Source of the DNA: Dirofilaria immitis
Taxonomy: Eukaryota; Nematoda; Chromadorea; Rhabditida; Onchocercidae
Assembly (NCBI GenBank): GCA_024305405.1
Contig: JAKNDB010000068.1
Coordinates: forward strand, 2,226,501 to 2,290,500
Length of the DNA: 64,000 nucleotides
Direction: 5' to 3'
Part shown: in pieces, positions 11,260 through 23,163 of the stretch
Layout: every line of letters starts with the position of its first letter
How positions within the stretch are numbered: position 1 is the stretch's first letter
Position numbers and translations under genes: made by a program
Notes under the pieces: model-generated
Database searches by the model: none
Told to the model about the DNA's origin: nothing
The model's input: the letters and a program-made list of their open reading frames with translations, nothing else

Positions 11260-12402
11260 ATGAATCCATTTTTCATTTTTATAACTGTAAGTAATTTATA
11301 TATGATCAAGAGCTTATTCTTAATAAATCATATATTTTAGACTATTGAACTTAGCTTTTCGCAAGTTTATAAAGATTCATGATGTTTAATTTTTCCAAAT
11401 TAGAAATGATTCTTTAAATAGTAATAGAAATTTTATAGTACATTCGATCCAGAATAAGAGAAATGGTTTGAATGCTCATTTTACTTAAGATTATTGACTC
11501 AACTTTTCACATGATTAAAAATATAATTTAGAAAGAAGAAATAATTTTGATTGCAAACGATCTAAGTTCATCGCATCTTCATTAAATATAAATGAAAGCA
11601 ATAAATAAAGTACAGTGACAATACATTTGAGTATATCACGATTAGAATGATTCATTTCAATAATTAATTCTATCTTCAGTAAAAGATTATCATTTATTCG
11701 TCATGCTAAAATAATAGAAAGTATGAATTGATTGATTGAAAATTCTAAACTGCAAAAAGCTAATAAATATAATAAATGTAAATTTACAATTAGGCGTTTG
11801 CATTAATTTTTACGTACGTGGATGCGACTCGACGTAGACACAAATGTAAACCAAACGAAATATGGATGGAATGCGGTGGATGCGAATTAAAATGTGGTCA
11901 AAGCGTATTTGTTAGTAATTCAAATTTGCGAATGTTAATAATTATTATTAACTAATCATTAAGCAAAAAAAGCTGGAGCTTTATTTGCAATGAAATTGAT
12001 AAATTTAGGATAGTCATATTTTATTGTTTTGATAAATACAATTTAATTACATACTTAGAGATACGATTAATTTATATTTTATCACTAATGTATAGAATTA
12101 CATAAAATCAAACGTATGTGTCACTTTTGAAACTTGTTTTTTTTTTTTTTTTTTTTTTTAAAGAAAAGATTATTACGAAAAGAAAAATAAAAAATTTTTA
12201 TTATTGAAACTTTCAACATGCTAATTAATTTACCTTCATCTTTTAGACTCCATGTACTCTGATATGTAGGCCAGCTGGTTGTTATTGTCCATCATATTAT
12301 GGATTTAGACGAACGTTCAACGGAAAATGTATTCACGTATCTCAATGTTGGAGATATTCGATAAAATATGCACCATATTTCAACGTCCCAAACGGTAGAT
12401 AA
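11260..12402 (+). CDS. Secreted TIL-domain (Ascaris-type) protease inhibitor 1
   Basis: Three exons join in phase: 11260-11286, 11794-11904 and 12247-12402, giving about 97 residues. An in-frame ATG at 11230 would add ten residues. Residues 1-20 are a clear signal peptide (MNPFFIFIT, then AFALIFTYVDA). The mature part begins near TRRRHKC and contains ten cysteines in the trypsin-inhibitor-like order: KC, MEC, GGC, LKC, PC, IC, GCYC, GKC, SQC. The first four fall in exon 2 and the last six in exon 3. Small secreted TIL proteins of nematodes inhibit serine proteases of the chymotrypsin/elastase type and help the worm against host or bacterial proteases. The actual target here is unknown. The P1 region falls around PAGCYC, so I cannot predict specificity. 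A second TIL gene with the same three-exon plan follows about 1.2 kb downstream. Confidence 0.85.
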
Positions 12403-13587
12403 AATATGCAAGTACTGCGATGGAAAAGACTTTGAAAGCCTTTTGTTTGAAAGATATTTGAATGCTCCAAAAGTACTGTAGGATAATTGAATTCTTCGAA
12501 ATGCATTCTCACTAAATTTGAAAGAAACTTCTTAAGACATTTTTTTGTTCCAAATTTATGCTTAATTAATTTGATATTCAGTGACGTGAGTTTCCTTTGA
12601 TATCCAAATGATAGCAATACATTTATTTATCAATAAAGAAATGAATAATATATGCTGATTTTTCTCAAATACCTGAATAAAGTCATTTGTCCTACCTTCT
12701 TGATACTTCAAACATGAACCTCCTAATTCAGAGAACTATCACATGGAGAATCCAAAAAATGAAATAAAAATTCATAGGCTATTTGTTATTGAGAACTTTA
12801 AACTAGCAGTTTATTAAACATTTAAATAAAGCAAGTATGACTGTACATTCTCGTCGTGTATTGCTATCTTTATGAAAGTGTCGAAAAACATAAATTATTT
12901 CTAAAATTTTATTTATTTCAATTTTTTATACATATCGACAAAATCCATAATTCTTCTAAAAATTCATAATTCATTTCATTCTTACTTAATTGATTAATTT
13001 TAAAGAACAATTTGTAAACGATTACTCATTTTTTTTTCTAATTAATTTTGCTCTTTTATGAATACGACGAAGAATTCTATTTGATTCTTCCATCATTCGA
13101 TTCCAAAGCTCGCGATTCATTCAAAGAGTAGCATAGCAAATTTCAACAAATTTTAATTAGGGAATGTACATTTAACTTATTACGATATCGCAAATATCAA
13201 CAAGAAATTTAATTGCTATTGATATTATATAAAAATATCATGATCATTAAAGAAAAGTGCTACTATACTCTGTTGCACTTTTCAGGAAATCCTAGAAATT
13301 TTACCAATTTTGGTATTTTTGTCTATAAAAAATTGTAAACAATATCGAGAATGTATAATAGCTATTTTCGATCGAAAAGCTTTGGCTCAGTTTTTTTTTT
13401 TTAAAGTTATTATATATTTTTGGTGCAATAAACAAATATACACAAATTTAACATAACATTTTGATGATGCACATTCTGATAAATATCACTGCATGGAATA
13501 CTAATGAATTTAAGCATTGCATTCTGCCTGTCAATGATAATTTATGACTAATCATCAAGCAGCTTGAAAGTAAATCAATTTTACAGG
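12403..13587. other. Spacer between the two TIL genes
   Basis: AT-rich intergenic DNA. The minus-strand open frame at 12342-12617 overlaps the last TIL exon and shows no domain. Nothing else is supported. Confidence 0.5.
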
Positions 13588-14727
13588 ATGCTTCTCCTAG
13601 CATTGATATTTCTTGTAAGTTAGTTTTTTTTTGTAAGACTACATTGATGATAACGATAGTATCATCGATATCATCAATTATTTGTTCATAATATCAGCAT
13701 GATAACGATCGAAAAATCAATATTATTAGCATCTATTCATATAATGCCAGATTTCGACAATCTTTTCTGTCATCGTTGATGGAAGACCGAAATGTGGACC
13801 GAACGAAGAATGGGCATTTGTCTGTGGTAACGGATGTGAATCACGTTGTGATGACGTAGAACCAGTAAGTACTCGTATATTTCTATTTCCGTATTTATAA
13901 AATTGTAATTTATTGCCGAAGCAATAATTTTTGATTCTCGTCAACGATAACAAAGTTTAAGAATTGATTTCTTTTTTAAATAATATTATATATAGAAGTA
14001 AAGAGAATACGTATACGTTGATATATACATATAAAATCTACTTTAATCAGAGTAGTAGTATGATAAATATCAATACATAATTTCTCTTTTAAATAGTAAG
14101 GAGTAGAATAGGTACGTAAACTAGGTACGTAAACTTTTTGTACGTATAAAATATAATTCTCTACTAGAAACAATAACTTCGTTTCTTTTCTACGACAATA
14201 AACAATAATACGTAATTTATCTTTAAAAAGTGAAATCAAATTTTAATATTTTAAAAATGTTAGAATATAAAAAGCAAGGCAACACGTACGTGAATTTGAC
14301 ATTTTGTCAGTAATGTGTTTAAACATGTTTTAGCTATAATGCTCGTCAAATATACGTTATCAAAATCGAGAATATAGTAGTACAAAAGATATTTTAAAAT
14401 TACGAAAATAAATAAATTTGCAGAAATATTATCATAGTATCATGATGTGTTACGAGAATGATATAATACTTCTCGAAAATAAGATAAAATTGTGAAATGA
14501 ATAAATTGATTATTGGAATTATGATAAGATATATCGTATTGAAATAATTAAATGAATTTCATTAATGTTTTACTATTATCAAGTTTAAAGTTCAAAATAA
14601 ATATTAAATTGAATTTTTAGGTATTTTGTTACAAGAAATGCTTTCCACCTCAATGTCAATGTAAAAAGAGGGAAATATTCGACGAAATAAAGCTGGCAAA
14701 TGTGTTCCATTTAATGAGTGTCCTTAA
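13588..14727 (+). CDS. Secreted TIL-domain protease inhibitor 2 (one frameshift)
   Basis: Exons 13588-13614 (MLLLALIFL), 13751-13864 and 14621-14727 join in phase 0, with GTAAGT donors after exons 1 and 2. The ATG sits one base after a TTTTACAG acceptor, suggesting trans-splicing. The product is a signal peptide plus one ten-cysteine TIL domain: KC, VC, NGC, SRC, then FC, KKC, QCQC, and finally GKC and NEC. The first four are in exon 2 and the last six in exon 3. In exon 3 the frame breaks near 14677 in the GACGAAATAAAG stretch. One more A restores NKAGKCVPFNECP and the stop, so a homopolymer error is likely. Exon plan and cysteine order match the upstream gene, so the pair arose by tandem duplication. 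Sequence identity outside the cysteines is low, so the duplication is not recent. Confidence 0.8.
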
Positions 14728-16068
14728 TAAAAAAAAAAAAAAATTGCCAACCAATGAATTAACTTTAATATGAGCCTAGTAAAACTGAACAATTTACAAA
14801 GAAATATTTTGATATATATCTTACTCACCCTTTTTTTCTCTTTCATTATTATCAGCTTTGTTGTACTTTCATAGGGTGAATAAAAGGTTGCAAGATTAAA
14901 ATGGAAAATTTTCGAATTCAAACTGATTTTATTGAACTATGATCTTTGAATTAAGAAATAAGAATAGTTTGTATAAGAGTGAAGAATGAATGTAATGTTT
15001 CACGTTGTAATATTATCATATCATAAATGATATAGAATCTAATGGATTGTTTCTCCATATAAACTTTTCTTCATTTTAATTTTTTTTATTGAATTGTTTT
15101 AATTCGAAAATATGAAAAGCATATAAATTAATTTTTTCAATTTTATTTACTATCTGATACTGAATGAAAATAATTGATCATCTTATCAGAATTTCGTATA
15201 TCATATTTCACAGCAGTGAAATATATGTTGAGAAAAAAAAAAAAACAATCCGAATAAAAGCTTCCATGAATTCGAACCGTTTTTTTTAGCAGAAAACTCA
15301 TCCGGATTTCGGAGTGTTTATTTGTTATGAATAAAATAAAAATTTTTTCTGAGATTTATAAAAGGTGTTGAGATTTTTCCGAGAAATAATGGCTGATATT
15401 CTTCTTTCATATGTTTCTTAGCATATCACTCTCGAAAATTCATCTGGATGATTCATCGATATAAGCAATTAATTTACAGAAGAAAATATGAAAGTTTCAA
15501 ATAGCTAAACAAAAATTAGTTATTTATGTATTTAGTTTCGAGAATTTATCAATTATCTGCGAATAAAACTTACAAAAATTTATTCCTGGGATTTCTCGGG
15601 ATTCCATTTTTTAACATAAAAGTAAATAAGAAGTATCAATATCCGTGAGTCAAATATATTAAATTGGAAATAAGTGGACGAAAATTACGATTGAACAATA
15701 GTTGATCGAACGTTATCACAAAAAGCATTCACGGCCGTGACGTTGCAATAAGGCGGTCATGACATTTACTTATCTACATTTATATGTTTTATCAACACTT
15801 ATACGAGTATGTTTGTTGCATACGTACATATACGTATCATCTGTCGAACATTTATCCTTCTACAGACAAAAAAATCAAATCATAAATGCATACGATAATT
15901 TTACTAAACTTTTATAGTGCAATGATTCTTATTTATGGATATGTAGCATGATGTGATGATATAAACAATTAAGTTACGATATTCAAACGATTGATAGATA
16001 AATGATAAATTAAGAGAGAGGTTTAATCACTTTTTTTAAACGCTTGATGTCTTGTTTTATAATTTTAG
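14728..16068. other. Intergenic, nothing recognised
   Basis: AT-rich DNA with a poly-A run just after the TIL stop codon (about 14730-14742). No coding or RNA feature could be supported. Confidence 0.5.
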
Positions 16069-19000
16069 AAATTAAAATTGCCATGAAGAAAACAATGAAA
16101 GAAACGGATAGTGATGCTGAAAATATCGAACAGGAACATGAAGTTCGTTTAATTTCTTTTTTTTTTTTCCGTATCCAAAAAAATATTATTAATTTTCTAG
16201 GAAGAGAAGACATAGTTTAATGTGAGATATACTCTTTTTTTTCTTCTTATTTTCTTTGTTACTAAATCTTTGAGTATGTATAATTAGCCAAACTAAGAAT
16301 TGTTTCATTTTTCTAGAATTTTGATTATACTCTTTTTGTTGTTCGAAGAATGGTTGATTAAAATCAAGTAATAATCGTAGAATGTAATAGTTCATAGAAA
16401 TATAATTCAAATCGTTCATACTGTTCGCTTATTTCATAATATTACAAAATGATTGTTTTTAATTATCTTTTTTATCGAAAGATTAGCAATTGAATGGACA
16501 ATTAAAAATGCTTAATTCATTTATGTTATCTTCCTAATTTTCTCTTACGTATTTGAAATCTAACTAAATTGATTTTTAGCTTCTTGCCTTTTGTTCATGA
16601 TTTTATTTCTTAAATTTATCGACTTATCGGTATTCAATTTCATAAAATTATACGTTTCTATATAGGAACAAATATATTGCCAGATTATTCGTTTAAATTA
16701 TAATCATAAAAAGAAACTTGACATTGTATATATTTGAAGATTAAGATAACTAAATTACGTCATGCCTGATGAGCACTTTCACGGAGATATATAGGAAACT
16801 GCTAATAATGCGTTATATTTTAATCTGCTTATTTATTTTTAGAATCAATGGCTAAGCAACAAGATTTTTCTGCATGAAATTGAGAAGGAAATGATGAAAA
16901 ATGCACAGATGCTTCGATTAACAACAAGTAAGATGTGTTATTTTATTCACTACTATGTGTTTAATGAAGAAATGGTCATAAAATTCATAATATTTCTTAT
17001 ATATGATCAATATAATAAAATTTGGGATTTGATTTTACGCTTGGAAGAGGAATATGTGATTAGCGATTTTTGTTATTAACTTTCGTTCCTTTTTACATCT
17101 GTATTTCAAAATACGATGGAAAAGATGGAATAGCGGAGTGAAAGAAATTATGAGATAACTACAAATGATTCAAATGCCTTGGATTTATTTGATGATTAAA
17201 TAATTGACGAGATAATTCTGAAAGACGAAGAGTTAGTGAAGAATGAGATGCCAGAGAAACAAACAATGAAAAAGGAGGAGTTAAAAGACAGAATTATGAG
17301 AAAGCTCATAATTTCGTATATGATTAATTTCGAAAATTTATAGGAAGTTGATTACAATTCTACGAAATGTATATGAAAAAGAAGCCCGGCTTTATCCACT
17401 CTCGATGCGGTCGTTAACATTGACTGGAAATTTTATACTTCCAAAAGCTATTTTCATACCTCCTTCACAAGTATTTGATCCTTATTTCAACTTAAAGTTA
17501 TATTCGAAAATGTATCTTCATCATGAAATCGATTGTAGTTTAACGTTGATTAAGTACAAATGTCAAAATCTCAGTTCATATTTCAGATAGTTTCTGGAGC
17601 GAGTATTAAATAATTTTGTATAACCACGATAAATAATAAGCTTTAGCTTTATACCATTTAAGGTTGTCAAATTAGTAGCCGAATATGATGCGGATATGAC
17701 TATTGAAGAATTGTCGCGAAAGCTTATAAAATCAGGAAAAATCAAAGAACAAAAAGAAGAATACGTTATGCTGATAATTTGTTGTTAAAGCAGCTATTCA
17801 ACGACGTGCTATGCATATGACGAACGTTTTATTTGAACTTGGAAGAAATGTTGTTGCTAACAGTTTGAATACAATTAAAGGAGATGCTGAAAAAGTTCTC
17901 TTCAGTCATACTCTTCTAGTTGGTTTATTTGTCTAGTTGAAGATGAAAAAAACTTAAGATGAAGGAGAATATCTAGCTGAAGAAATCATTACAATACTAA
18001 TTATTTCATTTTTTTCCTCTTTTTTTCCGAAATTAGTGGCAGTTTTAAATACTGGGATGATATTTATTGATCAACATTGCTTAGATAAAGACAATGACAT
18101 CTGTTTTGTGAGCAAAAAGCTCTTCGTACTTTCTTTAGAGACTTTTATGATTATACTAAAAGATGAGATTATAGCCGGTGTTAGAATGCCAATTGTGTCA
18201 TTTCAAAACAGAATCACGAATTGTTCTTGAAGCTCACAAGGAAATACCGCATTATATTCGGCATAGATATCGTTGCTCCTTCTGTGCCCAATCCTTCTTT
18301 AATTTTCATGAAATAAAAACTCATTTCTCGTATGTTTTCTATTTCAGTTTGAAAATTTAATATTTATGCGAAGACTCATTTATTAGCATTACTTTGTGAT
18401 ATTTTATAAATAGTGGGTAATTTGAAATACGAAGTCAATCATTTCTTATTTCAATATTTCGTGCTATTTATATTGTAAAAGGTTTCTTTTTATTTTCGTA
18501 ATAGTGGATAAAAAGTACGTAGAAGTTAAATATGGCTGATTTTTCATTTTTTGTCTGTCTTTCAGTGAAAAACACGGTGTAATAGCTCGCAAGGATTGCT
18601 GGAATACGACGTTGGAATGTTCGTCATGTTCAATAATGTGCAGCAGCGAGTTCAGTTTAAAAAACATAGAAAGTTTTGCTCTTTGTAAAGACTGGGTATG
18701 AATTTTTGTACAAAAAAAAAAAGAAAAAATGGCTTTTGCTATCATCTGTTTAATAAACTGCTAACAACTGAGAAAGTAAAATTAAGATAAAAATTTAAAT
18801 ACAGTTTCAAAACATACCGTATCATGTGATGAAAAATTTTTAAGGATTTATCATTTCTAAAGATGGATCTGTATGTGGATGCTTTTAAGATTATAAAAGT
18901 GCAGGTACAGTGTTGCAGATTTACAATGCTTGCAACAAGAAAACAAGCTTCTTGTGCAATCAATGAAGATGTGTGGAATGTAACAACTGGTAATAATTTA

Positions 19001-19735
19001 TTGCGCCAGCAATTCGAATATTCTATTTCATGGGTATATTTTCTTTATATTATTAAAAGGTTACCAAATGTAATCATAAATAGTTTGATAGAGCTTATTA
19101 TAAAGTTAATAGGCTTTGTAGAAAAAGAATAATAATGTACTAATAAATAATGAACAATTAGTTTCCAACAAATGAATCATAGCCATCATCAAGCTTGCTC
19201 ATTCTATAAGCTTGGTGCTGTTATTAATAATGTTAATGAACATGTGTTACATGACAGTGTGATAGATATGACCTTTCTAATTTCAGCGAATGAAATTTGT
19301 GGTTGTGATCAATTTATGGTTGTATTTTTTTGCCCGAAGTTTGGTCGCAGTTATTAAATGAATTACGTGAAGTTGGCGATAGATGACCATTAGATTATTT
19401 CTTCACTTTTATAACTTATCCCATCAATGAAATGTAAATTTTATCGGTCATAAAAATGTTTGTTCAAAGAATAATTTATGCTGTAAGGAGTCAAACATTG
19501 TTTTCTATAATATCATAATTTCTTTCCTTACTCGTTATGAAGGATATTGTGATATTCAGTTCTGAATTTTTCTAAGGAAATGAAAGGTTATGCATACGAA
19601 GTTAGAAATTTGTCTCATTTCTATTTATTTTTGTAGAAGCGAGTGAATCAAAAGGAAACTGATCTCTTTCGAAAGCAAGATGCACAACGTTGGCTTCAGG
19701 AAGATTTTGGCACTGATGATTTTGTTAAATTTTAA
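16069..19735 (+). pseudogene. Decayed zinc-finger protein gene (possibly MEP-1-like)
   Basis: A chain of exon-like segments on the + strand. 16069-16140 encodes an acidic stretch (KETDSDAENIEQEHE), and 16843-16928 encodes NQWLSNKIFLHEIEKEM and more. About 17107-17520 encodes a Lys/Glu-rich region broken by several in-frame stops. About 17660-17940 encodes VVKLVAEYDADMTIEELS, then after a frameshift AAIQRRAMHMTNVLFELGR and NVVANSLNTIKGDAEKVLF. 18178-18330 encodes paired C2H2-type fingers (CQLCHFKTESRIVLEAHKE; then YRCSFCAQSFFNFHEIKTH). 18568-18695 has a Cys-rich exon, and the final exon (about 19637-19735) ends QRWLQEDFGTDDFVKF, followed by AATAAA. The layout of acidic N-terminus, 'ELGRN...KGDA...VLF' block and widely spaced fingers reminded me of nematode MEP-1, a germline/soma chromatin factor, but this is from memory and unverified. 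The stops look too numerous for sequencing error alone. Confidence 0.4.
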
Positions 19736-20502
19736 CACAGTATGAATAAAACATCCTAATTTCATCTATTTTGGATGGATTGTGTTGTTTTTCATGTAAA
19801 CATTATAAACTAATTTAAGCTATTTTAAAACTGTCTGCTTGGTTTTTTTCCAGTCAAATAATTTTTTGAATTTTTGTATAATTTATTTTACATACTAAGT
19901 TAAATCATAAAGTTAACGTTAGTTCCGATCGTATTGCTTTTGTTTATGGCGATATTTTATTTTGCTTAAAAAAGTAGAAAATAAAACCTAAAATTTTTCT
20001 CGAAAATTTGCTGAAGATTTCAGTTCACTGATTGTTGGATCAAATAATTATTAGTTGCTCTCTATAACTATGTTTCTTGAATATTTGAAATTCCAGTCAC
20101 TTTCCTTCACACTGTTGGCATCATTTTTTTGCAAATTTCTAGAACTATCGATCACATTTTATCACACTATTTCTCGAATGTATTTGATGATACCTATTTG
20201 AACAATAATAGATTTCAGGATTCCTGGGCATAAAATCTTGTTAAAATACTGAGATCGAATATGCTATGTCAAGCGTATTTCACAAGATGTTTTACGGAAA
20301 ATTAGGCATTTTGAAATTAATACTGTAAATATTATGAGTGTCAGATAGTGTTAATATGAAGTGTTTGTTGTTTTTGTTGTGAAGATGACGAATATTGCAA
20401 TAGTGTCTCTTCGAATATTTATTTATTTTCAGAAACAGTCGAGATTTAAAAACAAATCTTTGCGTTTAGTGCGATTACTCATATATCGAAAGGAATATTT
20501 CT

Positions 20503-21400
20503 ATGGAAAAAGAAATGTGCAACTCTTCAGGTAACTTCGTATCTTTTTTTTTGTCATTGTATGATTTTTATTAATGGGATGATATGTTCGTATAACATGC
20601 AATTAAAGGAGTTAAATACTACCTGCTATAAAGGAATAACAGACTTTTTTCGCATTAATAAATAGCAACAGATTGAACGATTATTCCTCTCTCGATCAAT
20701 TATTCGCATTATTTTTCAGGAAAGAATTCAATATCTAATTGTATCTGCAATAGATCAGAAAGAACCGTAATATGCCTGACTTGTGGAGCGACATTTAGAG
20801 GTCATGCTGCACGGGTGTGCAATGAACATCCAAGAAGAATCAATTTAATGGATATACGATTCTGTCCCAATACTTCGTGTCGCAGTAGACACTTAATGGA
20901 ATTTGAGAATATTGATGCCTTAGATAAATCTCAGGTTCAACCATCTGAAAACTTTTGAAGTTTAATTGAGAAATCAGACTTATTAGATTATTTTCATTCA
21001 AATTGGAATTAAATTTCTTATAAATAGAAGTAGAGGTTCAAAAAAATCATATTTTTTGCTCGATCATTTCATTGTCTTTGGCAGTCACAATGATTAGGAC
21101 TACTCAGCTATTTCACGCGTTTAATAAAGCAGTGATATTATTTGTTAGTTGAATCATTTTATACAATTATTTTTTAGAAAATTCATAGTTCAATCATTGA
21201 ATATTCTTTATTAAGTCGCCTATGTTTTATCAGTTTTGCATTTTAGAGTGTTTGATTTTAGTTAACTAATATTTCAAAGAATACTCCCTCAGGTGCTCGA
21301 AGTTTTAAGAAGTACATATTTCCATGCTTTGGCATTGGTCAATTATTGCAGTGTCACCGATATCGAGATAAGATGTCCAGTTAGGATGAAGATGAATTTG
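20503..21400 (+). CDS. Small Cys-rich zinc-ribbon-like protein, function unknown
   Basis: Exon 1 (20503-20530, MEKEMCNSS) joins exon 2 (20720-20934) with matching phase. Exon 2 has a tight cysteine pattern: NCICNRSERTVICLTCG, then ATFRGHAARVCNEHPRRIN, and MDIRFCPNTSCRSRHL. Together the C-x-C, C-x2-C, C-x-E-H and C-x4-C groups could bind two zinc ions. The exon can read on to a stop at 20956-20958 (91 residues in all) or splice at CAG|GTTC to 21293-21400 (VLEVLRSTYFHALALVNYCS), which has a good acceptor and donor and the right phase. Similar short metazoan proteins of unknown function carry an ERTVICLTCG-like core, which resembles uncharacterised insect proteins. I do not assign a function. 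The end of the gene beyond 21400 is unresolved. Confidence 0.5.
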
Positions 21401-22566
21401 GTAATTACACAATTACTTTAAAAATATGCTTCAATTACGTTTAAATTTTTGTACTATAACAACAATGAAACGTAAAAGCGATTCAAGAAATTTGGAGATT
21501 GTTGTTTTTTTGCACTCCATTCTAATTCCATCTGTTTACTGCATTCATTCCGTTATGCCTATTTTCAATAAAATGAAGTTTTATTTTCTTTACTTTACTT
21601 TATATTGTCATTACATAGGTTATAAGAAAATTGTTATTATTAGTTATTTGTTTGAAATAACGCCATTTTTTTGGTGCTGTTTTTATTTTTTTAATAGCAC
21701 GTAAAAGCATCTCTTATTCAATTGTTTATGTTATCAAAAGATAGAATCTATCAGTAAAACAATAATGCTGTAATATTTTCTAGATTATATAAGTTTCTTT
21801 CCAGACTGTAAACATTATTTTCATATCTACTTCAAAATAGAAGGCAAGCGTATTGAAGTCAGATGTTAATAGTGATCTCACCATTCTTTTGATTTTTCTA
21901 TGCATGCATTATCTTCGTATTATTTTTATGTGCAATCTTTTATATCCTTTATACAGTTCTCGTACCACATCATTTGTTAAGTAAAATTTTGAGAGTTTAT
22001 TTCGATCAGGATGCACTATTGTCAACTAAATGCACTATTATTAACATAAGATGAATGCTACATTAAATTCATATTGTCAGTTAAAGAATAACTGGAACTG
22101 TAAAATTCTCTAATCCTTTTTGACTTGAATAATCATTACACATTTATCAATTTTTTTACGTATATCATAGATAAAATATCCGAACTGGTAGGACTTCCTG
22201 AAAAGTGCAATACAAGTGTAGTAGCACTTTTCGAGAATTCTTAGCAAGCAATCTTGGTATTTCCATATAATCCCGATATTTCAATATTTTCTAATAGGAA
22301 AAGAAAATTTTTTCCTAATATTTCTCTATAATTCTGATAATAATGTTTATATTAGTGAATTCCTTGCTGACATTTGCGATATCATAAAAAACTATCTATG
22401 CTGCTTAATTAAAACTTATAAAAATATTCATTATATCACTTTTTAAATAATTTGATGAGAAGAAGAAATTTGATCTGATGATGATGATGATTTGATAATC
22501 ATCAAATTCTTTTTCTTTTTTCCCTTGCTTATTTATTTCCAAAAATACAATTACAATCTTTTCCAG

Positions 22567-22871
22567 AAGATATAAATTTAATAGACAATTTGTTAAATAT
22601 TGAAGATATTCTAGTGACAAGTCCATATAACAGATCATTAATTGCTTTTATGATTGCTAACGATGGTTTTGAAAAAACAAAAGAATGGATTAGTGGAATT
22701 GTGAATAATATGGCAAGGAAGCCAAGTGGTGATGATACTGATCAGATTTATGCTGTAGGTGCTGGTGAAGGAGATGTTGTAATAATAGTAGAGATAGAAC
22801 ACTTTCAATACAGTTTCGAAGGATCTGAAAATATCGTTGAACTCAAGAAATACATTATTAAATATCAATAA
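22567..22871 (+). CDS. Orphan exon, possible 3' end of the preceding gene
   Basis: After a TTTTCCAG acceptor a 101-codon open frame runs to TAA at 22869-22871. Composition is protein-like, with mixed hydrophobic and acidic residues, for example SLIAFMIANDGFEKTKEW and YAVGAGEGDVVIIVEIE. The first exon bases need a one-base carry from an upstream exon. The candidate exon ending at 21400 carries none, so either an exon is missing or an indel has changed phase. No domain was recognised. Confidence 0.4.
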
Positions 22872-23040
22872 TTTGACATTCTTATTTGAGTTTTCTTAGT
22901 TTCGACAATCAAATTTAATACGTTTATTCGAATTTTCTTAATCTTAACAATCAGTTAGTGATTAAGTAGAATAGAACGAGAAATTATGAAGGAAGATTTG
23001 AAAGATAAGATAAAAAAAAAAAATAGTAATTTCGGGAAAG

Positions 23041-23163
23041 GAAGTATGTCCAATTATTGAGGATGGTAAAGGTATTGCAATTAGTGACGGGAGATCAAGC
23101 GGGGCATTTGCTGCAGCAAGTGCTGTTGGTATATTTTCCAGTGCAAATGCTAATAATCAATAA
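23041..23163 (+). CDS. Small terminal exon-like frame, unknown
   Basis: A 40-codon frame after an AAAG acceptor-like site ends at TAA (23161-23163). It reads EVCPIIEDGKGIAISDG and then an Ala/Ser-rich tail ending SSANANNQ. Base composition is clearly richer in G and C than its surroundings, which supports coding. It may be the last exon of the same unknown gene as 22567-22871 or of a separate one. No function is proposed. Confidence 0.3.
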   Translation, partial: EVCPIIEDGKGIAISDGRSSGAFAAASAVGIFSSANANNQ

